From contig WIXG01000074.1 of assembly GCA_009869945.1 (NCBI GenBank), forward strand, positions 62,001-126,000: a stretch of 64,000 nt of DNA, given 5' to 3'. The DNA is from Mesaphorura yosii. Taxonomy: Eukaryota > Arthropoda > Collembola > Poduromorpha > Tullbergiidae. Shown here piece by piece: positions 37,001 to 51,100 of this stretch. Every line of letters starts with the position of its first letter. Positions within the stretch are counted from its first letter, which is position 1. Under the pieces are notes generated by a model. It was not told the origin of the DNA, did not search any database, and saw only the letters and a program-made list of their open reading frames with translations. A program made the position numbers and the translations under genes.

Positions 37001-40000
37001 TGTTCTAATCGCAATTCGCGATTATGAAAATATAATAAATGCTCTTGCTCCTAAATTACACCTGCTTCGTGCTTCGCTGTTTGACTGCAAATTAAAGTGG
37101 GCTATCAAAAGACTGTACATGCCCTCATGATTATGAAGATTATAATGGCTGACCCGCCTTTCTCATACAAACCTACATGAGATGATTAGAGTCTTCTTAT
37201 TTAGTTCTCGTTATCTATTTAATTGAAACTGCCAAAATTGAGGTGATGCCCTAAGCATTCAATGACTTTAGAAGCTTGGTTTGAATGCTGGTTTGGCTAG
37301 TGCGTGCCTGAAAAGAATTTGTGAAGCCGCGTTTCCAATTATCAAACCTCTTCGTTCAATTTCCAGCAAAGGCGTAGAACAGAGCAGAGCAGAGAAAGCG
37401 ATCATTTTGTATCTTGTTGTCAGCCTACAAATACGGGCGGGCCGTATTGCCTATTCTCCTTTCTCACTCCTCAGAACAAGTGGAACATACATGTGGAAAA
37501 TAGAAAGATAGCATTACGTATGTGTGTGTATGTGAGACAGCTTTTGCTTTTGACTTTCATCTCATTTTCGAGAGTGCGTAAAAGTTTCTTATGAGGATTG
37601 TTATTGTTTTTGCAAGAAATGAGCAAGGCATCACAACTCTCCTGCTTTTTGCTTTTAAAATGAAAGAAAACAGGAGTGCACTTCTGCATGGCGCTTCCTT
37701 TCAGAAAAGCTGTCTCCGTATGTTCTCTTCCTCGGATTCAGCATTTGTTTGTACGAAGGCATTTATATTAAAGTTCTTTCATTTCAAGTCACCACAGACA
37801 AAAGTTGCATCATTATTACACGATGCGAACGCGAACCCAGAACAAAACGGAAACTAATTCGTCTCGCTTGTTCCTCGGTTCAAGATTTTCTTCTTCGGTG
37901 GTTCCTCGCTGTGCTATCGACCGAGAGAAAGTACAAAGAAAGGAATCAAAACTAAAACTCGAATTATAACAACGCTTTCCAAGTACGAGCAGCGCGAGGA
38001 TTCGGCATCCGCAAATATTTTTGGTGCCTTGAGATTTAATATCCTGAAGAGCCCGTCAACTTGTACGAAAAACACTGGAAATTGAAATGTTCTCCGTTTC
38101 AACTTCAACCAATTGCGAGCGCGACTTCGAACGAGAATCCGAACAAGGCGTATTTATTCAGAATATACTTGAGATGAATTTCATGCATTCCATCACAATG
38201 ACATCGACATCTGCTTTCTGTTCAAAGCAATGCGTCGTGCGTCAGTCACAAAAGCTTCACACGATTTCTTCCTTAATAACGTTGTCAGCGTCATCATTTG
38301 TTTTTCTCTTCTCAAGAATTCAAGATATTTTTCGAAGTTCTAACTACTCTTTTACTTACTCTCCTTTTGGTAGAAAGTTCCTTACACGACTACATTGGAT
38401 TTTCCGGCTTACCCCTGATTATATAATTTGTCACGTTCCTTAATGTCTATTGTCTTCATTTCAGGACAATTCTCAGGGCACTGAGTAGCTTCGGCACAAT
38501 TTCACACTCTAATGCACTCACTGCCTTTGATTAATCCCAGTAAATGTCTCCTTTGAAGAGATTAATATTTAATTTCCGAGACTGGGAGTAATTCCATTAC
38601 TTGAATCCTATGCCGTGCACCGCGCGGCTTCTGAGTAATTTTCACAAACGGAAGGATACAGATTTATTCCAGCTCTGTACTCCTTTGCACTCTCGTGAAA
38701 TTGGACTCAGGCTGTTCAGTTCAGGCGGCTTCGTTTTGTCATGTCGTTGTAAGGAATTTCGATTTGTGTATTTCATTTTTACGCGCTTCAGCAACAATGA
38801 ACAAAGATCTTCTGACTTATTACGGGTCTGTTCGCTCTCCAAGTCGAATGCGGTGCCTTCTCGGATTGTCTGCAATTCTCACGCCTGACCTTATTGGCGA
38901 TCAATATCTTCTCCATCAGCCCTTTTGCCTCAGCTTTGCGATCTTGATTTCTCAATAACAATGAAAAATGCATAAGTCAGGTCAGAATTCGAGAATTCGT
39001 TACGATTCGTGATCATAAAATACTTTCACGTTATGATTTATGGTTTCCTTCATGCTCGTTCGCGAACTGGCGAAATGTGCTGGATCGTATTTTGTATATC
39101 GTATTCCGTCTCTGGAGAATTGCAATCGTATTTCCGTCTGCAGATGTATTTTTGAAACTGCACGCTGACAACTGCAGATGGTCGGTCACGTATATTTTAT
39201 TGAAATAGCTTCATAAATTAAATGTACTGCTTACTGCTTGCATTGACCATTTGGCAGCAAAGGCAAAAACTTCATTGTGCTTGCATTCCTTGACCAGTTC
39301 GGGCGAACCTGCTTGCTCATCAATCAAGATTTGCCTTTCCAGGGCACGTCTCGCATCCCAGGCGTTTGACAGTTGGCCTCTGAAAGAGATACTAACGTGT
39401 CAGGAGCATCTATCTACTATAAAAAGGAAAGCTAGAAGATGAAAACGTATTCTTGGCCTCGGTAGCAGCGGTCGCTTGCGGAGTTGCGAGTCGCGACTGG
39501 AATCGTGGAGAGCACGCGATGTGGGAAAGAAGAGGAAAAGAACACCAAGCCAAGTGCTTGAAGTGGAAGCCGATTTGAGATTTATGGGATGCGAAATGAT
39601 AATCTGGCACTTTACAACGACATTATTGTCTTTCGCAAATTGATAAATCTTCTTGATGAATTGGTTAAGCTGAGCACTGCGTCTTGCCAGTCTTGCGTAT
39701 CGTCGTACTGATACTTAAGTTTTTGAGTGTAATAAATTTTAAGCAGAGCAAATATTTGTCAGGATATCAGAAATTAGTGAATTATAGGTTCACAGTTAGT
39801 TTACACATCTTGTCTTCTGACCACCAACGTGAAAGTGCGCGGGAGGTGGCGAGGTCTCAGTCAAGTCAACATTCTGCTGAGGCGGCAGTCAGAATTTTTC
39901 TTGGATATGGACTTGGACGTGTTTCAAATGTCTTTATTCCAGTTCGAGTCTCGGACCTCTGAAACTAATGTCCATTTTTTGTCTTTGTTTCCACCACTGC

Positions 40001-41806
40001 AGGCTCACCTCCTGACCTCGACGAGGAATTACAGCAGCAGCAAGACCACGTGGGACGTCGAGCTTGACACGGGAAGCAGTGGAAAAACTTCTGACCATCC
40101 GCTGTCGCCGAAGAAAGGAGAAGGTAAGGCCTGTCCGCATCAAGACAATAGACAGCAAACTTACGAGGCCGTGCCAAGTGAAAACCGAAAGCAAAGTTTC
40201 TTCATAATGCAGCAAGACACGACGCTGCAAACTATAAATAATTCAGTACCTTTCATCGTCGCAGAATGCAGGAGGCCAGACTTCATTTTAAGATGATAGC
40301 AATCTTTACTGTCGACTCTCTCCAAAATAACAAAACAGAGCTTTCCAAACAACTTGCAAACTCCACTTTAAGAAAATTCATGCCAGGCAGGGAATTGTGA
40401 ACTGAAAATTGTATGCGTTTGGGCAATAACGGCCACGCCATAAAATAAACTATGCGTCGAGTTTGCCTATGAGAGTTTTAATTTATCCAGCGTACAATCG
40501 TTGCAGCTTTGGGACCTGATTTTAGACTCTTAAATTCTTTCTCTTTTTCCTGCATCCTGCAGCATTGTGCTGCTGGAGAAAGAAAGTATTATAATGGGAA
40601 GGAACCTCCTCCTTCTACTTCCTCTACTTCTTGCACGGCTAGAAAAGCAATTCTTTGGCATCGGGTTTGGAATTTGGAATCTTTGGCAAGCTGCCAGCCA
40701 GCAAGCCGTTTATTGTGTCGTATTTAATTCTTTATCGCATTGAATTAAATGTAAGTACAGTTTCAAGGTAGTATATTTCGCAATTGTTCTGCCTCTAATT
40801 TGATGCAAAGCATATGCGTATGACGTGGCTTTTGGTTGTGGCCAGAAACAATTTTTAAATTGCTTTTGGCGTAATAATCTAGGATAGATTGAATTTGCTC
40901 TTCCTTAACGACCACTGCAATGCAGCATTCGTGGATTGTCTCACCAGCTTCAGCTTCAGAACCATAAGATCTGAAGGCCCTGGCTGGAATGAAGGCTGCT
41001 TAAACTCAAGTGTTTCATGCTTGTGAATGAAACTCCAGAACAAAACGGCCATTGATTTCTCCATTTTAATTGAGTTCTTTTGAAATGTGGGATGATTGAA
41101 TTTCCGAATTTGTTTGAGCCACAGTGTGTAAAATGGCAAGGCGCACTCCGGGCTTGTTGTAAATGAAAGATTTATTGATGGCACAGAATTCGGTATTCGA
41201 CTGCATTTATTACTATTTGTAAAACAAAAGAGTGCTGCAGCTCCGACGTTTATTACGATTCCGTGAAATATGTCCTTATTCCATATTCACAGTGCATGCC
41301 ATTCCAGGGAAATGCTAGCCGCTTTCGATGCAATGCGAAGCACTGCACGTTTGATGGACGAATGCGATTGGCGATTAGTACACCCACGTGTGCGTGCCTT
41401 GCCTCGTGCAATTACCAGCCCAAATGGGAAAGTATTTTACTAAACCAATTTCGAGTTTATTGCCCCAAAGCAGAAGTACTTTGTTAACAGTTTGGTATTT
41501 TTGCAGTTTATGATTCTCGGTTTCAGGATGCGTGCCTGCGTGCACACTGAAAATAGAAGGCTGAGTGCTGCGCTGCCGTTTCCTGAATGAATGGCAATAA
41601 ACGTACATTGTTTTATTCAAACATCATTATTTCATCGTATACATGCACGTCCTCAAGAAATCATCAAGATAGTACGGTTTAGATATAATTAATAGATGCG
41701 AGACGGGCATCGGGGAAACGCGGCATTCGCTTCCTTAAGCATTGACAATGTCCTGGATGTCCAGCTAATGAACGAAGAATGAAGATTAAAGCCTACGATG
41801 CACGAT
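30497..41806. other. Long intergenic region between POLR3D and the Ser-rich gene
   Basis: About 11.3 kb without a supported gene, apart from the TAATTA block and one candidate exon pair near 40 kb listed separately. Open frames of 100-190 codons on both strands (for example 34360-34935 and 35580-36041 plus) have no recognisable domain, low-quality composition and no splice partners. A short inverted repeat (AATCGC ... GCGATT) lies at 37007-37023. Confidence 0.45.
40003..40594 (+). other. Candidate 3'-terminal exon pair of an unknown gene
   Basis: A first segment, 40003-40123, follows CACTGCAG and precedes GTAAGG. It is open in one frame only, reading TSTRNYSSSKTTWDVELD and ending SPKKGE with one base left over. 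A second segment begins after CCTGCAG near 40562. Joining them keeps phase and gives a C-terminus ALCCWRKKVL followed by TAA near 40594. Cys-Cys-Trp before basic residues could be a palmitoylation site. No upstream exon or family was recognised, so this is tentative. Confidence 0.25.
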
Positions 41807-41812
41807 TTTATT
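41807..41812 (-). terminator. Candidate poly(A) signal of the Ser-rich gene
   Basis: AATAAA on the minus strand about 370 nt after the TAA stop at 42185-42187. A second copy occurs at 41612-41617 and could serve instead. Confidence 0.35.
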
Positions 41813-42184
41813 CGATACTAATCTAATAATTATCCTGGGAAACGACTAAATAAGAAACTACGCGCTGGAAATTCGTGCTAATCTTTCTTGTTATTAGAAT
41901 CAATATAATCAAGATTTAAAGTATTAAACTAGGCTAGCTGTTAATGTGATCGATACAACTCGTGAAACTAATAGAAAGAAAGAAGTAAAAGTAAAAGTTG
42001 AACACGAACAGAAGAAGATAACACGCAACTTGCTCATTTTGGAAGTTTGACTAAAATGCGCGACACGGACGCGAAAAGCGAAATCACTCTTCTGTTAAAA
42101 CCCTACATTTGACTATGCTTTCTAGTTCTACTTTCAACTACAACTTAAATAACAACTTGCCTTCGTTGGTTTTTAAAATGTCGT

Positions 42185-45100
42185 TTAAAACCAAGCTCCT
42201 TCTGCAGCCTCGGAAAATTTCTTGCTGCTCACCGCGCTGTTTTCATTCTCATCGCCGTCGTGGTCGCCGTGGCCATTGGTCACTATCGTCGTTTCAGCGG
42301 AGACAGGTGGTTTGATGCAATTATTATTGCCATCACCCTTCTTTCCACGAGCGGCAGTTGCAATCGCAGTGGTATCTTCTGCTCCGCCAGTGCCATCCCC
42401 ATGTTTATTGATCCAGCCCTCCGTTCTGCTGCTTTGTTCAGAAGTTCCAAGAGATGAGCTCACGGAAGCGTTGCTTTCACAGCCTTCCGGTGAGTTCCTT
42501 CCTTCTGCGATAATTGAGCCCATCATCGTGCCAATGGGGGAATTACTTTTAGTTGGTGAATTTGGTTGGGATTTTGGTTCGACGGAAATTATGCGCGGAA
42601 TGTCTTCATCGTCGGGATGTCTGCTCAGTCGACTGGATGGCGACTCGAACTCCATGAACCTGAACGATGCGAAATCAATACCGCTCCCGTTTCTGGTTGC
42701 GTGATTATTCTGCCTGTTTCTCTCGGGCGTGCTGGATTTTGGTGAAGTCTTATCGTCCTGATTTGGCCGTGCGGTGAAGATTATGTCACTTGGCGGTGCA
42801 ACTGCAAAGTCGACTTCATCTTGAGGATTTGTTTCTAATTTTACTGGAGGCAGGATCAAGTTTCGGTTCTGAATAGTCTTTGCAACAATTTCACCGCCAA
42901 AGTAGGTCGTTGTTGTGCCACACGAACGGATTTTGTTGAGAACATCTGGTGAAATCATTCTTGGTTCCTCGTCGTCCCCAACAATCGTTCCTAGGCTGCT
43001 GCCCACCGACAGAAGCGAGTCTTGTTCTCGATAATAATGGATGTCCCTCCGCTGATTGAAGGTGGGGAACGAGTCTGTTCTCTTCCCAATCTCAAAAGCT
43101 CGTTTTTGAGGTTGCCTATTAGTGTTATCTCTTTTCATTTCAGTCGTACTCTCCACGGGTTTTCTCCCATTGCCGTTGACCAAATTCTTGTGCACTCCGT
43201 TGCGAAGTGCTTCCACCTTCTTCGCTTTGTTCTCCAGTTCATTTGCTTTCGGCGGGCTGACTGTGGCTGGCAGTGGTGGCAAATGTCCATTTAGCAGTAT
43301 TGGTTTGCCATACCGTGAGTGTTTGATGGAGTCATCCCGCATACTTTCTGATCTAAGAATTTTGCTTGTCGGATTGGATTTCACACTGGAAAGACTCTTC
43401 TTGGCTGAACTCTCAATTGAATTAGTGTACGCGCTGGCTTTGTGATGCAGTGGCGTGATAATGACAGCTGGTGGGTCGGAAGATGAGGCTTTCTTGTGGA
43501 GTAACTTCTCAAATACATTGCGAACATTCTTGACCGTGTCTGGTGCGGGTAGTTCCTCGGCCAAGATGCATGGGCGGCTCTTGTGCACGTCTTCGTTCGA
43601 CGATGACTCGTCAGCGTCATAGTTGTCTCTTTTGTGCAGTCCACCGCCGACACTTTTGGATCTTCTCAGGGAGGAGTGCCGGGTGGAGGAGTCGGGCGTC
43701 AGGCGGTTGGATTGCGAAACCTTCACGCGGTCCATATCTTGAAGTCTGAGAAAATAGAAAACATAAATCCTTAAACTGTAGTTTGATTTTCAGGCGAAAA
43801 ATAGATACATTTATCGGCGCGGGCGTTCCCAAGCATTAAAGACATATGATTCACAATTCTTTGCTATTCTTGTGTAGCACATACAGTAAGCAGCTCACTG
43901 GTGACGACGGGGGTTTAGTCGAGTCTGGTACATCAAAAGCCGAACCTTATCAGTTAGCAATAATAATACATGAGTACTACCCGGATTTAAGATTCCTGCA
44001 GAATCCCCAGCCGCAGTACTACAGATTTTATATACCCGCTTTTATATGCAGCGCCAGCAGCACAGTATGGACGAGAATGAGACTTACGCCTTGGAGACTG
44101 TGTGTCGTGTAGGAATTAATTAAATATGGTTGGTTGTCTTTACCGCACCCGTTGCACTTGTTTCACTAAACTCAGAAGTAGTTTTGTAGTTTAATATTGA
44201 TGAAATCTTGTTTCTGTGTATCTTCACTTGTCAAGATCAAAGCATGTCAGTATAACTACTGTGTAACACATGGTGGAAATATCACTCAACTCGTATAAAT
44301 CTCTTGGAGTTAATGAAACGTTCTAGGAATTCTGGGCTTCGACTGTCGACTCCACCAGAGTTGGAATGTGAAGGCAGGAGTTTGGTGCATGTAGAGGAAA
44401 TTCCTGAAATGCTTTCATTAACGGCAAGGCCTTGCCAATTCCCGACTACGGGCTTCGCTTCATTGACGTGACGGTAATCGGCTAATTCGAAATTAATACA
44501 GTGCAGTACCACAAACACAAGCGATACGAAACAATTCCGGCCGGCGTCACAATTGCAATGAATGGATTATTTGAGCTTATTGCTTGTTCAAGCGATTGGC
44601 GATTAGAGAACGTTTCATAGCTTCACTGTTTGCCTTTCGCAGAAATTCCTCTTATTATTCGTTGGCACACTTTAAATGATAAATTCCTGAGTGCTGGTAC
44701 TGAATTACAATTACTGCTGAATGGGACAAGATTAGATAAGACGACTTGCGCCTGGCCTACCTTGCTGAAACTGACCGAGTGCAGAGGGCTCAACTCAGCT
44801 TCAGTGAATGAGAAGTTCTTGATCAAATATTTCATTTCCAAGCAGTAAGCAGCCAGTCAACCGTCGAACAAGAAATTCCTTAATAATGGACTCGCCTATA
44901 TTAACTAATTATTATGCCTCCAGTTTATGCTTGTATTTGTAACGTACAAGAAAGGCAAGAATGATATGAGCAATGTTCGTGGCTGTTTGCTTTACACGCA
45001 AGAAACCAGCCGATTTGGTTTATAACTGCTTTGTCGCATGCAAAATGGCTATTAAAGTGTTTATGAATCATCTTAATGTCGTATTGATAAAACGTGTTAT

Positions 45101-48100
45101 CGAGTCAAGGCTTTCTTACACATAAAAGCGAGCGAATGCATATTTGAAATTTCTATTTCTTTTCCACTTTGAAGTGGAAGCGGCTCATCGGTTAAGCGAC
45201 TGATTTGGAAGCTTTGCACTTGTATTTACAGTTTACAGCTCAAGGCTTCAGAAATTTCAAATTTCCTATTTTATGGATTCCAATGGTATGATGATATGAA
45301 TAATGCGCGTATGACTTGGAATTCTGGAAAACTAATATCACAGAAAGTAAATATGCATGGGGCATGAAACAGCGAGATGTGAGATGATTTGCCCTTCAGA
45401 GGAAGGACGACGCAATTTCCTACGATTTCTTATGAACTTCCGTCAAGAGCAAACATTTAACAAATGCAAAGGCACAGAAATTCGCTTTCAATAATTTCAA
45501 ATTCTGAATTCTCCACACAGTAATGCGGTTCTCGAGCATTCACGGTTGGAGCACCGAATTAATGACAAATTATCCCACTTCTTGGTGCGTTAACTCCACC
45601 GAGAACTTTCCCCTTCAAATTGGCGTTCCGGAACAAATCCAATCAACTGCCTCGATAATTTCCATCAAAAAGTTTCCTTGCAGTGCTTTAGTACTCAATG
45701 CTCTAAGTTCAGGGTACGAGCGCAAACTTCTAAGACCAATTCATTATTTTCCAATTTCTCCCTTCATAATTAGGATCCCAAATACTGAAGTAAAGTTCAC
45801 ACTAGGCTACAGCCAATGGAAATTATGGATCACAAACTTTTGCACAAACCTGGAACGCTGTTTTTGAAAAAGATCAGGCGAATCCTCGATGATGATGTTA
45901 TCATTGACTAGGAGATCCACAAAATCATACTTTTCCATTTGGTTGAGTTGAAGTTGGGAGTACGCCGAGCGGATGAGGGGGCTGCTGCCCGTAGTGCTGC
46001 GACAGGATGATGTTGACAGGTTCAGATCGCTTCCACTCCGATCCTCCACGCTCAGTAATGATGTTTTGCTCGTCGACAGAAGCTGTGGACACGTTTTCTT
46101 CAGAACCGGCGACGGGCCTGACGACGGTGACGCTTTCTTCCATGTAGAAAACGGAGACGACGAAGAAATAGTGCTCTCAGGTTCTGAACCAGTGTTCAGG
46201 TTGTTGCACGAGTTCTCGAACAAAGCTCTCACGCGCTTTACATCTGGCATTGGCGTGGGCGAATGCGAATCTGAATCAGTGCTGCTGGATTTCTGCTGCA
46301 TGATTTCTTGCTTGCCATTGGCGTAAGACGAAGCAGATAATGAGGATGCTGGAGAAACGGATGAATTCAAATTGGGCCTTTCATAATTGATGCTGATGCT
46401 GCTCTTGGTTGCCGTCGTTGTCGCAGAGCTTGCATTTGGAGAGAAACTCGAGTCCCTTTGCTTGTCACTTGAACCATTCAAATTAATGCCACTGCTGCTG
46501 GAAAGTAAAAGGAAAACATACACAAACGTGAACGAAAGTTTGCAGAGCACGATGAGGGCGAGCACAAAACTTGAAAGTCAGGTTTCAGAACGAATTCTCT
46601 GGAGAGATTCCTCTTTACGAGCAGAGTACAAGCGTGTACGAATGCCTGGCTTGGGCACAGAAGAAAGTTTCTCAAACTACACGGGAACAAGAATGAAGTA
46701 GGTGCAGAATGTGTGTCTGTGCTGCGAAATGCGAAAGAAACTACTTGCTCGAAGATATTGTCGTGTTGTACTGAAGCTCAAGTCATTTTTTCATTTTTGC
46801 AAGGCTCGGTTATGGGGCAAAGTGCCGTCAGTGTCGCTGCCGTGAGCTGCTTTACATAAGAAAAGATAGGTTCGTGCTCTGTGTGTGTGATATTATTGTG
46901 CCAACAATCAAATTACTTTTCTCACAGTTCTCATGCAGTGAGAAAGAGACGACTCATGACTGCACTGCACTCGAACCACAGAATAAATTACGTTTGGCTT
47001 GGTTATTACACTACTACTGGATAACTGCTCTGCTCTGCACCGCTACGAAACCAAAGCAAAACTCATGCCATACCCCTTGCAAGGTATACAGACTGTTAAT
47101 TAGGTTGTTAAGGTTAATTACCACGGCCTGTAATTTAATTTCCCATAAAGTGCAATGCGAGCAGTCATTATAAGCAGAAGTAGAAGCAATTGCAGCAGGG
47201 CAAGCAAGAGCAAGCAAGAGCAGAGAGAGTGACGACGAGCTGAGAAAGAGCGAAATGATATAGGTAAATGTAAATTAATAAATATTCTTCAGAAACCTGA
47301 GGCTACGCGTCGTCGTCGTCGAGATCGTTGAGTTCACGTCATCGAAAGTGTCAATAGCTGCGTAAGTCTCGTCAGTCAGGAGCAGAGAGGCTGAGCCGCC
47401 GCCGCAAGGGTCATGGTCAAAGAAGGCCGCGTCAGCCGCCGTGAAACTCGCAGCACGATCTCGAAATATGTCGTCCGTGTCTCCTTCAGGGCTTGGCATG
47501 CTTGCAGGAGTCGAAATTGGGTTAATTGGAGGAGGCGGAGGACAGTATACTGAAGAAGGGCCCGTGCTAAAAGCCACAGGCACGTAATCGCGATCATGAT
47601 CGCCATCCTCCTCGTCATCGACCAGCCAATTTGCCTCGACTATTTGTCTTCTTGAAACTCGGCTCCGTCTTCCATTTGCGCACGCGTTTCTAAAATTGTA
47701 ATTATGGCTATGATGGCAATTCACGTAAAGCTTCGGGCAAGGCGCGCGGTTCGCGTTTGAGCAATGGCAACGAGATTCATTTTCAAGTTTAGCATTTGCA
47801 TTCCAACCAGCGAACCAGAATTCTCTCACTCGCTCATTCATTCTCGACATCACACTGCACTGCATCGCAATAATTTTGCAATTATAAAGCTTAGTGTGAA
47901 CATCATAACTTTCCTTTCTGGTTGCAGCTCGACTGTGCCACTCCGCAGTACGTTGTAATTAACTCATATTCTTTCTGACTGACTTTGTAATTACTGCTGC
48001 TGCTGTGTGGTGAGATTCATGAGCAGCGAAATCAGAATCAGTTCAAGATCTTTGTCGTGCGAATTTGTATATGCGTACCCATAATTTACATTTAATCAAC

Positions 48101-51100
48101 ATATACTCGTACTAAAAGCTTTCTACGTGTGTACCTACCTTGAATCGATGTCTCCGAACCCTGCATTTGCACCACTTTTTGACATCAACGAGTCACCTGA
48201 GAACTCGTCCCATTCAATGTAACAGGCGTCCATATCACTGCAAAGCAAAATAAATGTAAAGAATACAAGCAAGAAGATAAAAATGGTGATAAAAACAAAC
48301 GCGAGCGTTTTGCATTGTTGCAACACAATTTCAATGAAACATGAATGCATTAAGTATTCAGTAGTGTTTTCGTATTTATGAGGTTTTCCGCAAAACGGGA
48401 CCCATAAAATAAAAATAGAAATAAAATGATCAGGCAATTAGATTCTTTTCTACTATGCTGCTCTGCGGTAATTCAAATCGAGAAAATAAATGCTGCAATG
48501 CCGTATCGCATTGCATTGATATTACTACTATTACAAAGTAGAAGTGCAACAGCATAACAATCAAACCTGTAATAAGTAATACGGTCCGCTTTTTTCTATT
48601 TTTATGATGCTAGCTATAAACGACGTACGACAATGAAAAGAGACGAGCGGATGAAAGATGCACGAGACTTGTGGCCGTGGCGGACGACGATTGCAAACGA
48701 TAAACCAGAAACATATTTTTTACATTTTATTCTACTCTCCCGCTAGCGAATATGATTGTTTTCTTAATGACCCTCGCGTTACGTACCGGCCATTTCAGTG
48801 CATACATCTCTTAAGGATTATATTCTCTTGCCTCGCATCTCCGTATCTCGTGTTTTGGAGACACAATTTGTTTAATTGAGCCGTATGCCGTTCTTGCCCT
48901 TGTCTTCTACTATTCTGTACGTAGTCTTTTGATACTTTGTACTGTATGACAAAATGATAAATCTTCTTCCTGCGCCAAAGCGAAATGGAATGAATGTCGG
49001 TTGACATCGGGTGACAAATGAAGACAAGACAAGCTGCGAGCATGCAGCAACAGAAAGACAGTCAACAAGCAAGCAAGATGGAATAGACAAAAGAAACACT
49101 TACAAACACTTATACACGCATCACGCATACGCGCACGCAAGCATTTAGTGGCTGGATTTGTTTGTTCAGATTTGTTCTCCATTTGTAGAATCAGCTTGTG
49201 GTGAAAGTCTACACTCGTATCAACTCAATTTCCAACAAAATGCTTAACCGCAGTGCCGCCCGCATGCGGAGAAGGAAGGAAAGCTGAATGATTGAATTAC
49301 TTCTGGAACACCAACATCTTTGTTATGCTTTTACATATTCTCTTTATCCAACAGGCTTTGCAATTCATTAATGTTTACTTTCGGTAATCCGAAACCTCTC
49401 AACAAATCATACTTCTAAGCCTGGATTTGGATTTCTTCTCACACAGGAATCGCTCGAGTGCGTAGCCATAAGTGTTTGAGAGCGTCTTATCTTTGCCTCG
49501 TGTTCTGGATCTTTATGATCCTTGAATCCGAAACTTTTTCGTTGCGCTCATGACTCGTGAGACTCATGGTGATGGCCCTGAGTCAGTTGTGTTTAAGCGA
49601 AATGATAAATGCCCTTTGAAGTCAATCTTTTATTGTAGACGGGCAGACCACTTTCACCGCCCACATGCGACTTTCACCGTTCGGTACGCGAATTTTGGTA
49701 ATAACTGCTTTGGATTCATGAGCACGATGTCCGAAACAAATGCTGCTCAAGTTTTTGACTTTTCTGACCGCAATATAATAATTTCTTGCTGGTGATGGTG
49801 TCCGGAAGTGCCGAACTAAGTTTGCAAAGAACGTTGTGTGAGTCGCAGTCGCAGTCACACGCAAATGACAATATGCCAGGCAGACCCATAAACGACTTTT
49901 GATATCCAATAAAGAAAACTTTTGTCGGTCCACTTTCACTCTCTCACATTCCTGCCTTTACGCGAATCGCGATCGACATTAATCCATTCGTGTGCGTGAT
50001 GTAATGGTCATTACCGCTGTGTAGTGTTAAGAGCAGACTTTTTGCTGGACAGGATTTCGAACTGCACTGTGAGTACGCTTTTACTTATTACTTTAACCGC
50101 ACGAGAGTCAAAATAATCTGACCTCTTTCACCACCGCCAGAACATGGTCGACGTGGTCATTGTCCGTTTCCGATCGATACGAGACTTTTAAAGGTGAGCC
50201 GTTCGTGACATAATGCTGTTGTATTTTACATGACATAAAACACAGGACGGGAGAGGGCACAGGCAAGTCGCAGGCACAGACAGAGAAACAGTCCAACAGT
50301 CCCACCGATACGGTTACGGTTAGATAACAAGAAAATAATAAAAATCATGAGGCAAGTAAAGATTACGGAATGGGAACATTCTGTTCTGGGATCTGGCCCT
50401 AACTCGAAAATGTTACGACTGTGCCGTGTTCCGTGCTTTGGCTTTCACTGGCTTTGGAAACGGACACGAACTTGTCCACGCTCTCTCTCCTGGTTGAAGT
50501 TTGTGGTGGGATTATTGAAGCTTTCGCTCAAGTTTTGTTTCGCCTCTCGAATAATGTATGGACTTTTATCTCACGTCTTCACGTGCTGGTGATGTTCTCC
50601 TCTTTCACTGCATACGCGAGGAAGGAAAAATCGTCTCATTATTGATTCCATTGCCAAATTGGATTAACTGAACGTTTGCGCTTCGTTTTTGTCAAATCTA
50701 TGTTATTTCTCAAGCACCTAGTCTTCGACTATGAAACTGCCGAATAATTAACATAAATCCACTTTAAAAGTCAGGTGGTGCTTGCGCTTGTTTTGGGGAG
50801 TGTTTTGGGCAATTCAAAGAACGAAGGAATGAAATCGAGAATATTGGGTTGGAAAATGCTGCTCTGGGACTCTCAGCGTTGGCGTTCCGTATAATATTGC
50901 AATTTCCCGTACGCCTGGAAGATTGCGCCTGGCCTGAGACTCTGAAGCCTGAGTGTGACTTGAACTGCCTACGAATGCGATTGAATGATTTTTGTGCTGA
51001 GCCACTACCAGAAAATTTATCTCCAAGAACACATGTGGTTCTCATTCTCATGTAATTTCCAAACTCGAACAACAGACAACACGAGAATTAACGTGTTTCG

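Noticed and set aside
42222-42704. 160-codon plus-strand frame with hydrophobic stretches
   Set aside because: Antisense shadow of the last exon of the Ser-rich gene, which has phase-matched splicing on the other strand.
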